DNA of 64,000 nt from Ischnura elegans (Eukaryota > Arthropoda > Insecta > Odonata > Coenagrionidae). Within the stretch, counting starts at the first letter, position 1; every line of letters begins with the position of its first letter. Where the stretch lies: the NCBI RefSeq assembly GCF_921293095.1, contig NC_060254.1:57830069-57894068 (forward strand), given 5' to 3'. Under the pieces are notes generated by a model that saw only the letters and a program-made list of their open reading frames with translations, did no database searches and was not told the DNA's origin. The position numbers and the translations under genes are program-made. Shown here one piece after another: positions 21,621 to 33,200 of this stretch.

Positions 21621-22229
21621 ATTATATTCAGAAGATTCAAGGAGATGGCAAACAAAGTTTATGTTATAGCATGAGGCATACCTACCTACATCTGAGGGAG
21701 CTTCAGTTAAATGATGCACTTCAATGATGTGGCAAGATTCAATTCAAGGTCGGATATGAAATATCACTGCAGACTTCTGCCAGAATTTTTTTCTATTTTA
21801 AATTTCGAAGGCCAAGATGGATTGCAAGGCTAATGAATCAGGAAGTGGAAAAACTCATGGTAAACTTAGCTAGGCCTGCATCTTGCATTGACAACTTCCA
21901 CTGAGGCTACATGCATGAAGCCCATCTTTCATTTGGTTGGAAAGAGTTGCAAAAATTATTGTTGATGTACCCAGCACTGGATACAGATGGGTAAAGCCAT
22001 TGTCTGATTCATAATGAAGGGGTCACAGGTCCAGATATCATCTCATAATTTTTCTACATTCAGTAAATGACTTGTACATTTCAATTTTCCAATCGTCCCT
22101 AATATACCTGATAACAAGACATGTTCATGGAAACTTCAGTGCAATACAGACCCTTGGGGTCTTCTGGAAAGCAGAAAATAAAAATGCAACAAATGTATGA
22201 GGAGTTAAAAACGACTAAGCAATTTTCAT

Positions 22230-22235
22230 TTTATT
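22230..22235 (-). terminator. possible polyadenylation signal of LYPLAL1-like copy B
   Basis: AATAAA on the minus strand about 270 bp past the stop codon. No closer canonical signal was noticed. Confidence 0.4.
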
Positions 22236-22507
22236 AAATACATTATAAAAAATACACTTCAACAGTATATGAGTAATGTTAATTTATGAAACAGGCGTTT
22301 CATTAAATCATGCAAAAACTATTAGGAAGTGATTCACGAGCAGGGCCATAGCCATTACAGACGGGAGTCAAGGGGTTCAACCCTCAGAAATGTTGGGAAG
22401 ATACAGTCAATTGTACCCCTTCATGTGAACCCCCCAAACACCAAAATACCCCCTCTGAAAACTATTTCTACCACGGCCCTTTTCACTACGTCAAAAACTC
22501 TCATAAA

Positions 22508-25500
22508 TTACAGATGTGGAACTATATTATTTATCCATCTTGTTAAATTGATAAAATGCTCCTTACATAATTCATGAGGGACATTTCTAGCAATAGTCAT
22601 GGTCCCTTTGACTCCAAATCTCTGCAACTGTTTCAATGTCTCAGCACCCCATTCCATTGGTACCAATTCATCACTATCTCCATGCATCATGGATAGAGGT
22701 GGTAAGGGATCCTCTGTATTAGTCTCCAATGACTGGAAATTGGAAAATATGAAGGAAGTAAGGCAACCACTTCATGGCCAATTTTACGGTGAATTTTCAT
22801 AGAAATCATACAACAATCAGCTAGGCAAAATCTTTATAAAGAAGGCTTCCTTTTTCCTTATCACTTATTTTCAATGCTAAGATAAAACATTTACCGCTAA
22901 ATAAATGTCACTACCAGTTTTGTGAGTGCGTGTTGGTTTTCACTGACTTGCTGGATATCCATCTAATTTACTCAATAATAATTTAGTAAAATTTGTTCGC
23001 AAACTGTATTGCAGTACTAAACATCTGGATTTTTAACAAAATTGATCATGCTATCAGCGAGCGTGGTGGTAGCAAGCAGCCTGCATCGTAGCGGCGTTCA
23101 TAGCCTTGCACCCAGGTGGCCTCACACAGCAGCCGCCAGACATCACATAGGCTTTTCCCAGCATTCATACTTAGCCATCGCGTTTTCGAGCCCTTGAGAC
23201 TTTTCACTTTTCATAAAATCAGAAAAATAGATATTGTCATTTAAAAATCTAAAAGCATGAAATACATACTCCAGGAGTAATAATCTTTTGATGAAGGCAA
23301 TAAAAAAAATAGGAAACCACCCAATTCCCAACAGCTGAACACAATATCCATTATTATATAAACCTTCAGACCTGATTTTAATTTCCCACCCAAACTGTTG
23401 AGGATGCTACTACCATAACAAGCTACTTTGCCAAAGCATTCTTGTAATTATTAAGCAAGATTACAAATTATAATTCCTAATTACCTTATAAACAATAGAA
23501 GAATCATTGAGAAATGAAGACATAGCGAAGCATCCACCAACTCTTGGGAACATCCTATAAGTTAAATGCATGGCCATTGCTCCTCCCATTGAGTATCCAC
23601 CTGCAAGATAAAGAATGTCTTTTTTGAAGGCTGAAATTTATAGTTCACTTTTTCGGTATTACTGAAGAGTTTTAAGTAAGTCTGCATGGTAAGAACTCTA
23701 CAAAGGGTTAGCTCAGCAAGCCTGACGTCTCATTCACAAAAACTTAACTTAGTTTGCGATAACTACAGAGTTGACAACTTTTGAAAGAGCATGTTCTGGG
23801 TTCACAAAAACCGAGAGGCGTAACTTGACTTGGAATAGTCATTTGTAGAAAAAAGTATTAATTTTTTGCAAAAATAATCTCGGTAGCAAGGAAAGTAGCT
23901 TTCCTATTGACAGCCCTATGAAGTATTAAAAGTTCTATTCAATCGATTTCACTGTTGACAGACATGAGCTGTGATTGATGGATTATTTCACTTTTAGGTG
24001 TGAATGATATTATGTCAATTTACTCCAAGTTAAGCTGTAGTGAATGGAGTTTCAGAACCACAGATGAAGTGAAGCAATGATAAATTGTTCACATAATATG
24101 TTCGTATTCAAAGCCAACATAACAGACAAAGCAGATCCCTGCGTTGTTCGATAAGTGGTGGAACACCAGGGACATTCAGGAGATCCAGGATTGAATCCCC
24201 ATTAAGGTAAAATGACTTTACCTCCATAGAATTTTTGCACTTTATGTGCACTTGCAACTGTCTCTAAGAGGAATGCCACTAGCTAGTCCACAGTAATAAC
24301 CTTTCGAACATATTCTACCACGAAAGTTTTTTTTGTCTTGAATACCAATATTTTTCCGTTCCTGTACACTTTCTAGTCCCACTGCCACTATACCCTTGCA
24401 TATAAAGTCAAATTAGTACCAAAGTACACTGAGCATAGCAGCACGTTTGGAAGAGAGATTACCAATAATGATCCGATGAAGTGGTATTCCCAACTCGATT
24501 TCTTTCTCAATCAATTGTTTCAGCATTTCCATGGAGGCTTCAATACTTTCCAAACATTCTGGAACTGTAGGGGATAATCTGTGGCGATCAAACCATACAT
24601 TAGCCGCCTGCAAAATAAAAGATCCATGGTGAAAATGGCTTCAATTAATAGCAGCACCAATTCATGGCTCTATAATCAATGTGTAAAAACTAAATAAAAA
24701 CTAACACTAAGAAACAATTTTGTCAATACTGCATGCATATAGGCACACTCCCACCTCTCCCTAAATCCACAAGGCACTTTAATTTTTATGGAATGAATGC
24801 ACTACAAAGGTAAATTATGCAAAGTAATGTACAAAATATGTATATCCTAAATTTTATAAACAAACACTGATATTAATTATGCATGATAAGTTGCTTTTTC
24901 ATCCCAGGGACAAAAGGAAAGGGGGAAAGGCTCTGAGACTGCCATCCAAACCTGACATTTGGATCCAGCCTTGATTACACAACTATGACTTTTCGTAAAT
25001 AATTGGGCTACTTTGGCAGAATAGTTCTCAGTATTTTCAATATATTTTCCTGTTTCCAAAGACAACTGATTTGCAGCAGGAATCATCAATCAGGTCCCTG
25101 AAGAACAGAGTAGAAATTTTGCTACTTTTTTATACCCAGCCATCGGAAGTTTCTTCATTGTCAAACCAAACCCCAAGCACACATTCCCTCTTGGAGATAT
25201 TTAACTTTTGAGTTCCACCAAGCATTTATTAGTTCTTAATTTTCCGTGATAAAAATGACTACCTACACCTACATATTTGGCAAAGTATTCTTCTTATTTT
25301 ATCATCTCCGTCAGGCTTGCTGCGAAAAGGTTGATACAAAAAAAATTATTTAATGCAGGTGGGGTTTTTTGAGAGAGAGGAAGATGAGGGATCCATAGTC
25401 AAGTCTTCGGGGAAGGGGGAAAATACTTGATAATATACCTTGTAATGGATCGGGGGAGAAGGGTGTTGAATTTCCCCAGTGAATACTGTAGGCTTCACAC

Positions 25501-26288
25501 AGTTTTCGTCTTGCATTGGCTTGGGTGTAGCCAAGGAATTTGTGGGGGAAGGTCATTGGACCACCCACTCTCCACGGAGTTTGAGGAGTGTTTCGAGGTT
25601 AAAGGGAGTTTTTCTTCCCCAAAAAATTATTTTAAACCTTATCATATTTCAACTGGCCTAAATTTGTATGACCTTTTTGCATGAAAAATCCTAAATTCTT
25701 GATTCTAATTTTTGATTTATTGATTTCTCAACGTTTTCCAGAGGTCCAAGAGCATTCTGGGGAGGGGGGAAAGGCGTCTCCTCTAGCTATGTCCATGGCC
25801 ATTGGCTCTATTGATTCCCAATGCATTTGCCACTGCAGTCCATGGCTACTGGCTGGGTTCAATCCTTGATGTCAGTAGGTACTACAATACATAGGTCTTT
25901 TTAAAATCCAATGCAGCTGAATGATGAGGGGAAAAAGTAAAAAGATCGCAGGCTCACTCACTGCCCCTCCTAATGGTGTGTAGTTCATCACTGGCGCAGT
26001 CGGAAAGAGTATCCGCAAATGACGAAACTGCCAGTCATCACCCAAATGTTCTTTGATCCGAGCCAATATTCCTTCGCCAGAGCCTTCTACTTGAAAAAAA
26101 TAATTCGTTAGGAATGTCACCCGCGATTAAAACCTCATAATTGATATACGAGCGACGTGATCCGTTCATGTTTTCCCGCAGACAAATGAAGAATACTGTA
26201 TGGACTAACCTGAGCCATGGAGAAAAAGTACGGTGCCGGTAGCCTCTTCATTTGATTGTCGAACTGTTGTGACACGAAGTGCACTCAT
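22508..26288 (-). CDS. LYPLAL1-like: lysophospholipase-like 1 / acyl-protein thioesterase, tandem copy B
   Basis: Tandem paralogue of the gene at 17089-18161. Exons on the minus strand: 26210-26288, 25962-26086, 24463-24607, 23485-23600 and 22508-22732, each exactly the length of its counterpart (79, 125, 145, 116, 225), giving 229 aa. Nucleophile GGYSMGGAMA, Asp in [13 protein letters not shown] and His in VPHEL are present. The oxyanion loop reads HGSEGSGEG instead of HGSGDTGNG, losing the conserved Gly-Asp. The exon 2 acceptor is a tandem TAG/AAG; use of the second site would give HGSGSGEG. Introns 2-4 are 752-1354 bp and repeat-filled. The C-terminal two thirds are much closer to copy A than exon 1 is, so the function may have shifted. 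Confidence 0.93.
23050..23325 (-). mobile_element. fragment of ATAGGGTGGTTTCC-terminus MITE in copy B intron 4
   Basis: Read on the minus strand it begins ATTGGGTGGTTTCCTATT, then ACTCCTGGAGTA, GCTTTTAGATTTTTAAA and TATGAATGCTGGGAAAAGCC, matching the left 290 bp of the element at 37967-38644. The right half is missing. Confidence 0.75.
24153..24240 (+). repeat. tRNA-derived SINE (family A) in copy B intron 3
   Basis: AAGTGGTGGAAC, then CAGGAGATCCAGGATTGAAT and a short tail AAGGTAAAATGACTTTACC. The CAGGAGATCCAGG segment is shared with the copy at 46.9 kb. Confidence 0.5.
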
Positions 26289-27568
26289 TTCCCTCTTCCT
26301 AAAGTTATTAAAGAAGTATATTACGTATTCCGATTTCTCCCCACACTTATTTATCGTATTTTTTATTTCACTATAAGAATATTGCCAGAAAGCGACGAAA
26401 TTCAAACGGCTCGAGTTCGTTCAGTAAGTAGGTCCTTTATAACTCATTATCTTTTATCAAAAACCTTTGTCTAAACACTTTTCTGCGGCTATCTCAAACT
26501 TTTTCTTGGTTTAGGACTTGTAGAGATAGCATTTGAAGCCCACTTCATTTCATTTTTGATCGGTACCTTACTATTCCTACCACTAGTAGCGCCACAAACG
26601 CCCGCGCTATTTCAAATATATAAACGACTTTTGACGCCGAATTTATACAAATTACCGATGAATCGAGGACTAAATAAATTTTTACGTTCTCCCTTTTCCT
26701 TATGTACTTCTATGCATCATCATAAAATGGTATTTGAAGATTGACCCCAAATTCTTTTTCTTACCTCATCCCTAAAACATACATGTTCCCACAACGAAGG
26801 GAGAATCCAAACGAGAATAACACCAAACTCCAGCGTTATCTTTATACAACATCGCTTCTAGCTAAAGAGCAGCAGGTTTAAGAAAATATCCACTATTTCC
26901 CAAAATATAGTATTATAATGAGTGTCTGTTGATAGCAAATACCAAATCCCAATTCTGGGCTGAGGTACCAATGAGCGGACAATCCCTGATACTACAAATT
27001 CAGGGTAATGGAGCAAATTTTTTTCCCCGAGTCACTTCGTGCTTAGAGGATTTTTTTGACTAAGGGTGTTCAAAGGCTTTGAACCTGTGACTTTCCAATG
27101 ACAGTCAAGAACTCTGCCTAATAGGCCACAATCATTTTCATAATATATACTATTTTTTGGAGGAAGATCCCATACCGATGGCTAAGTTCTAATAAACACG
27201 TATTTCAAAAATAGCAATTTTTCAGGAGAGAAAAGAAAGCGATTTTTTTATTGTATATAATTTTAATTGAAATAAAAAACCAAAAATACATAAAACTGAA
27301 AAAGAAGCATACATTTGCAAGCAAAGAGTTGTTTTTTTCTTGGATTTTATTTTTTAATAACAGCATTAGCTCAGACCGAATTTTGAGATACGTGTTGTTA
27401 GAACTTAACCATCGATATGCACCATTGGCAACTATGTGAAAAATCCCAACATACCTATGTTCAAATGTGGTTTGAATGCATTTTGCTGATTATGAGCCCC
27501 TGTGAAGTTATATTTTTCTTTACGTTGAATGGTCTTCAGATTAATCAGAGAATACTTCCCCTTAGATA
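26289..27568. other. upstream region of LYPLAL1-like copy B
   Basis: Should hold the promoter of copy B. No TATA box or known element recognised. A degenerate tRNA-Asp-like SINE head lies on the minus strand near 27050-27135 (anticodon arm TTGACTGTCATTGG, B box AGGTTCAAAGC). Confidence 0.4.
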
Positions 27569-27576
27569 CTCGTAGT

Positions 27577-27747
27577 CAGGGCCGCATTTACCCAAATTTA
27601 CGCTATAGGCACCTCTCCATTGAGCCCTCCCCAACCCTGATTTTTATGATAAGGCATAGCCACTCACATGAGGTGACAGAAGGTGCCCCTTGGACTGTGA
27701 CGCCCCTGGTCACCTGCTTTTTTTGCCTTACGGTAAATCAGGCCCTT
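27577..27747. mobile_element. hAT-type MITE with exact 8-bp target duplication
   Basis: 171 bp. Ends CAGGGCCGCATTTACC and GGTAAATCAGGCCCTT are inverted repeats. It is flanked by CTCGTAGT on both sides (27569-27576 and 27748-27755). An 8-bp duplication and a CAGGG-type terminus are diagnostic of the hAT superfamily. Non-coding. Confidence 0.85.
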
Positions 27748-27841
27748 CTCGTAGTAATAATTTTGATTTGCCCGGCAAATTGTTGAACTACAACAATGAT
27801 AACTGCAATAAAATGAACTATATGTTTGTTTGAAATGTCAT

Positions 27842-27847
27842 TTTATT
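27842..27847 (-). terminator. possible polyadenylation signal of the PP1-docking-protein gene
   Basis: AATAAA on the minus strand, 2.4 kb past the TGA at 30213. The interval would be a long AT-rich 3' UTR without other recognisable features; a nearer signal could be used instead. Confidence 0.35.
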
Positions 27848-30212
27848 CACTTAAAGAGTACAGTAGGCCACAATGGAAGTTTAGAAATGATCTTGATCAC
27901 CTTCTTCTCACTGGTTGACAATTTTGTTGGTTACCATCTGTGAGGTGCACCATGGTATAATTTTTAACATAAAGCTATACTCACAGACATCACTGTAAAG
28001 TCGATAAGTTATGCTGCTGACACTTCTGGCAATAATGGATGTCTACTGTACAATATTTAACACAATGTGATTTCTGCACTCATGAGGATCACAGCACAGC
28101 ACACCAAAATCTCCATCAGATTGAAAAGAGAAAAATCAATTCTATGGTGTGTACAATAATCAATATAAATATTTACATGATTTACAAAAAAAATGGAAAT
28201 TTACATTAAAATTTAAGGACTCATTCAACACAACATTATCCAAAAGAAAAAAAAATGCCACAACACACACATAAATACCAATCAATACCCAATAGGAGGG
28301 AATGATCATAAAACTCATTGCAAACAACAACATTTTTACCTGCATTGGTTAATAATAGCATGGTCGCCATCGATTCATTGGACCATTAAAAATTTATCAC
28401 CCACTTGTTGGAAATACATCGTGTTCCTCCACAAAAACAAAGAAAAGAAAACATTAAGTCCAACTTAAAATTCTCAAATAATTTTAATAACATTAACCAT
28501 TGACAATCAAGAATAATATCACACAATTATTGACCAATATCTGTCTGACGGAAATTTTCTTTGATACAGGAATATATTCTCATACACAGACATCAACTAC
28601 TTTAATGGAATGAGGAGTCAAGCGCAAAATGCGCATCAAGAGATCCTCCAATTATTGGTGCACAAGCGGCAGCACGTTTTAATGCTCACAGACTGACCCG
28701 ACCACTCCAACAATAACACACACGTTGGAAGAAACTAACATGTAAATGGTAAAAATCACACTTTAAAAAAGTGGTAAATAGCAATTTAGTATTAATAATA
28801 TATATATTGGTCACTGTAATAACAATTATACATGTATAGCATTGGTATGTCTATTTCATAAATGCCATTATTACAAAAATGTAATAAAAATGCAGAATGA
28901 CCCATTTCAGGTGGGTTCCATTTGCTTTAATGCTTCACTTAGTATCTACTCTCATATTGACGTGACTATGACTATTTTTAAGTTTGAATGGGCAATTTCC
29001 TTATCACAATGTTCTCGGTAAAACATTCAACACATTCACCTGACTGTTCCCACAATTGGAATGGTTTGATATGAACACAATACAAAAGTATTGGTGTACC
29101 AAGAGCAATCATGTACACTTTCTTTCAATTACATCATCACATCTATTGGCAATTATGGAACCATCACATTATAGGTGCTAAGGTCACCTTCTTTCACTGT
29201 TTCCATGAAAAAAAAACCTGTAACTCCTTGGATGCAATGCAAAAATTGCATAAAATCATCTCATCAAAAACTGCATTCATAAAGAATTTGACATTTTTCT
29301 TGCAGGATCAAAATCATTTGTGTTTCGACAATAAATTAATATATCGCACAATTACTGCAACATATCTCTCCACATACACAACATGCACAATTTAAAACTA
29401 TGACTGCAGGAATGATTGAAATCAGTAATATGCACTGATGGATAAATTATCCAATTCTTGCTCAGCAACTTACAAATGCAAAAATGTACCACATTTAGGA
29501 AACCGACAGAGTGATTAAAAACTCATCTACACGAATAAAAATACAAAAAGTTTACACTGTTAATGATTGCCCAACTTTTTGCATAGCGACAACACTACTC
29601 ATGGCAACGAAGAAAAATCTGACATTGAAAAATACCCACCAGGGATACTTCGTTGATTTAAAACCAAGATTTCATTGAAAAGAATGGGATGACAAACAAG
29701 GGAAACTTTTGTTTCTCATGCAAATTATCATCAAACCTACCTGCAGGCTAATTATTATTTTCAGAGAGCCTTTATACAGCCACAATAAAGCAGCAATCAA
29801 AATCCACCAAGGAGGAACACATTTAAACACCCATTACAATACTACCCCACCTTTGAACAACATTTCCAAAATTTCTCTTCCAATAACACACCTTGCTCTT
29901 GTTACTTCAATCAGGTGTTCATTCTCGAAGTATTTTGTTCCTCATCATAGCATAGGGCTCTTTTCTAACACAAAACTTGTCTATTCCTTATCTGCAATCA
30001 TAAAATCAAATCAGCCAAAAATACTGAGTTTGTGAGCCATTTTAACCACAATTTGAAGCATTCACAGATTTTCCCTTCCAAAATACCAAGAAGGGGTGGA
30101 AAGAAAAAATGTTATAGCCACTGAGAACTAAACAGTGTGGAGCAAACAGGCTTTCACTTTTTGCAGCAATTGAGCACAAGACTGTCTCGCATTGAGCGAC
30201 ACTGAGAACATT
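27848..30212 (-). other. putative long 3' UTR
   Basis: AT-rich with no coding signal and no strong repeat, between the stop codon at 30213 and an AATAAA at 27842. Assignment as 3' UTR is by position only. Confidence 0.35.
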
Positions 30213-33200
30213 TCAAAAGAGGAGGTCTGCAGCGGTCTCTGCACTCCATGTCACGCCCTCCTCCGTCGGCTTCAAATACTCCTCCTCGTCCTCAGCCTGC
30301 TTGCTTTCTTTGGATGGGCTTGGGCTGACATTACTGCTACTACTTGGCTGCGGAATGGTGCGCGTGATGCCCAGCTGGAAGTCGGCGCCTATCTGGATCT
30401 TACTAGGGGTGTAGCTGGATAGGGAGCCGCCTATGAAGCCAAGCAGTGGGAAATGGGTTAGGCCAAATAGTATGAGTAATTATGCTAAAGGTGGTCCAAA
30501 TATAACCCTCCAAATGCCAGAAGAGCTATAATAATACCCTAAGGACAGAGCAATTCCTAATCAATCCAAAAATACTCCATCTATTAGTTAGGCAGTTATG
30601 ATGGAATGCAAATATATACAGTGTAACCTGCCAAAAGGGCTGGTTTCCAAGAACCATGAATCCATGGCGGCATTTTCACCAAAATGGGGAAGTGGTTTGC
30701 AAGAATGAGTCAAACCCAGTTGCCCAGGAGGCAACAGCTGATGTGGTTCCATGACCACCCAGCATGATCGCACCCTTGGGCTATCCAAAATGTTTGGAAA
30801 CAAGTAGCATGTGACTCCCGTGAAGGCAACTGGCTAAGCATTACCCAGCTGCGGATGAGTGGTTCTTGGAAAGCAGGGCTTAAATGGCTTATCTCCAACT
30901 AGCAGCCACATCTAAAAAGTGGCCCCCATGATCTGTAATCACACTTGAATACTTGATTTGTATAAGGTAAATTTCCTCCCCATTTCAGTGACCACCTTTT
31001 AAGGAGACCACAATGTTTTCCTCCCATAGATGGCACCTTTGAGCACAGTTTAACTGAGTAAGATTATCAACACTGTAATTGAAGGAGGATACACATAATT
31101 TTAGAAAGCAAAAGAGTAAGCTCTACAAGGTATTCTACAGCCAACATAAAATTAAATGATTCCTGGACACTACAATACAAGCAGCTCTCTAGATAAGACA
31201 ATAATTTTGAGAACCACTAATGTATAAAATGGAATAATCAGGAAGCTTTAATCAAGATGTTATGAGATAGGCAGCATATCAACTGGCAACCAAGGGCCAA
31301 ATTGATCAAACAGGTGCATTTACCTCTTAACTCCCAAGATAAGGTAAGACAAAGACACTGTCAAAACATCCCTCATAATTTAAGAATTATTTTGAGAATC
31401 ATTATCTCCATCAAGCCAATGACATCCTAATTTGATATCACATATTTGGATGAAAACACTAAATACATTCAATCATGGAGGGAGTAATTTTGGACTGTGC
31501 TCATGGCACTCCACGGTTAATTTTTCATCCACTGTCTTTAAAAGTAGGTGCTATTAGCCACTGCCTGTGCATAATCCCCTAAGCATCAACATGACCCAAT
31601 TTGGGACAAAAGTAAAACTTTATGTGTTATAAGAAATACATTGGTTAAAATATGTATATTTGTTTAAGAGAAAACTATAAATGTTTATGAGTTAGCTTAG
31701 GGTAGCTAACAGGAGAGCAAATAACTTGATAATGCTGACAAAATAAATCACCATACTATAATATTGGGCACAATGTATTAATCACAAAACATTGCCCACC
31801 AAAACAGAACAATCGGTAACTAAGGTCAGAATCAACACCATTACAATCTGAAATAACCAAAATCAGCTACGCATCCAAATTAATGTCTTCCCTTCCATCA
31901 GCCTCAATCACATCTCTTCCAAATAGGCCTGGGATCACAAAACCAGCATGCCCTTAGAAGAAATGCAGAAACTGACCACGTAAAAAGGTCATGCAATATT
32001 CCCCTTCATTGTATGTGCACCAAATGCACACTTAATCAGAATATTATCTACCTGAAATTCACTGCCATAGAAACTGCAGTGACTCAGCCATTTTGTAAGG
32101 CATTAGCCTTGATACTCTCTGGGGTGTATGCTAAGCAGTGGTCCCAATTATGTTTGCCTACACAAAAAGTGAATTCTTGAATTTTTATGGAAATCGTAGG
32201 GTTTACTTCCAAGTAGGCGGCCAAGCTTAAGGAATTACCTAAGTGTTCAATGAAAAACATTTACCTTAATTTATTTCATAAATCATGAAATGGTATCAGA
32301 TATTGATATTATATATTTTTTCTGATGAAATATTACCAATTAGGCTAAAATTTTTGTTTTTTAACGGAAAATTGGACTGATTACAATAACAGGTCCTCTT
32401 TGTTCATGAAATAATTTAATGCATGGCTGCTAATGGCTCATGACAGCCTGTCACTGCAATTGAAGTGATGAATAGCACGGTATCACTACAATCTCCAACA
32501 AAAAATAACTGGAGTAACACTTTCACAAAAAGTATTTATTCTCATCCACATAAATCTGTCTTCCCAGAGGTGTAGCCAGGAATTTCGTTCGGGGGGCCCA
32601 AAACCATGGAGGAAAATGTTTGAAAAACAGGGTGCTACTAGTAAGTAAGTAATGATTTCAAACTAATTTTAACACTTTTAATAATCGAAAAAACTTCATT
32701 TGTTAAAGCAATATTTTTTAAATTCATGATTTTTCAATATTTTGTTTTCATTTATGAAGGAAAATAACTGTTTTTATATTTTGGGGGGGGTCACTACGTC
32801 ACTGTTTCTTCCTCCAACAAAACAAACCATTAAGATTGCTAGAGCCGCTAGGGAGTCAGGGTGCCAGTAGACTGGTGCGTACTGCATACAGAAACATTCA
32901 TCTGACTGCTAAATGCTTACTAATGATTGAATGCGATACTAGACCACTAAAAGATTATTCTCTTGAAAACTTCAGATCCCTGATTCATGACCCCAAAAGG
33001 GCAAGTGAGTTAAGGTCAATTGAATTAGGCTGAATCAAAACTTATAAGTGTAAACGTATAAGAACGTATGTAAAACGTATAAGTTCACCATCAACTTAAA
33101 ACATAAGTTATAAGTTGACAGTGAACTGATAAAAAGGAAAAAATATATTATTGTAATTATATGGTTATTATTTAATGCTTGTCCAGATGAAGTGTATTAA

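Noticed and set aside
30192-30422. Plus-strand frame of 76 residues with a hydrophobic stretch
   Set aside because: It is the reverse shadow of the minus-strand last exon of the PP1-docking-protein gene, which has proper splice phase and stop.
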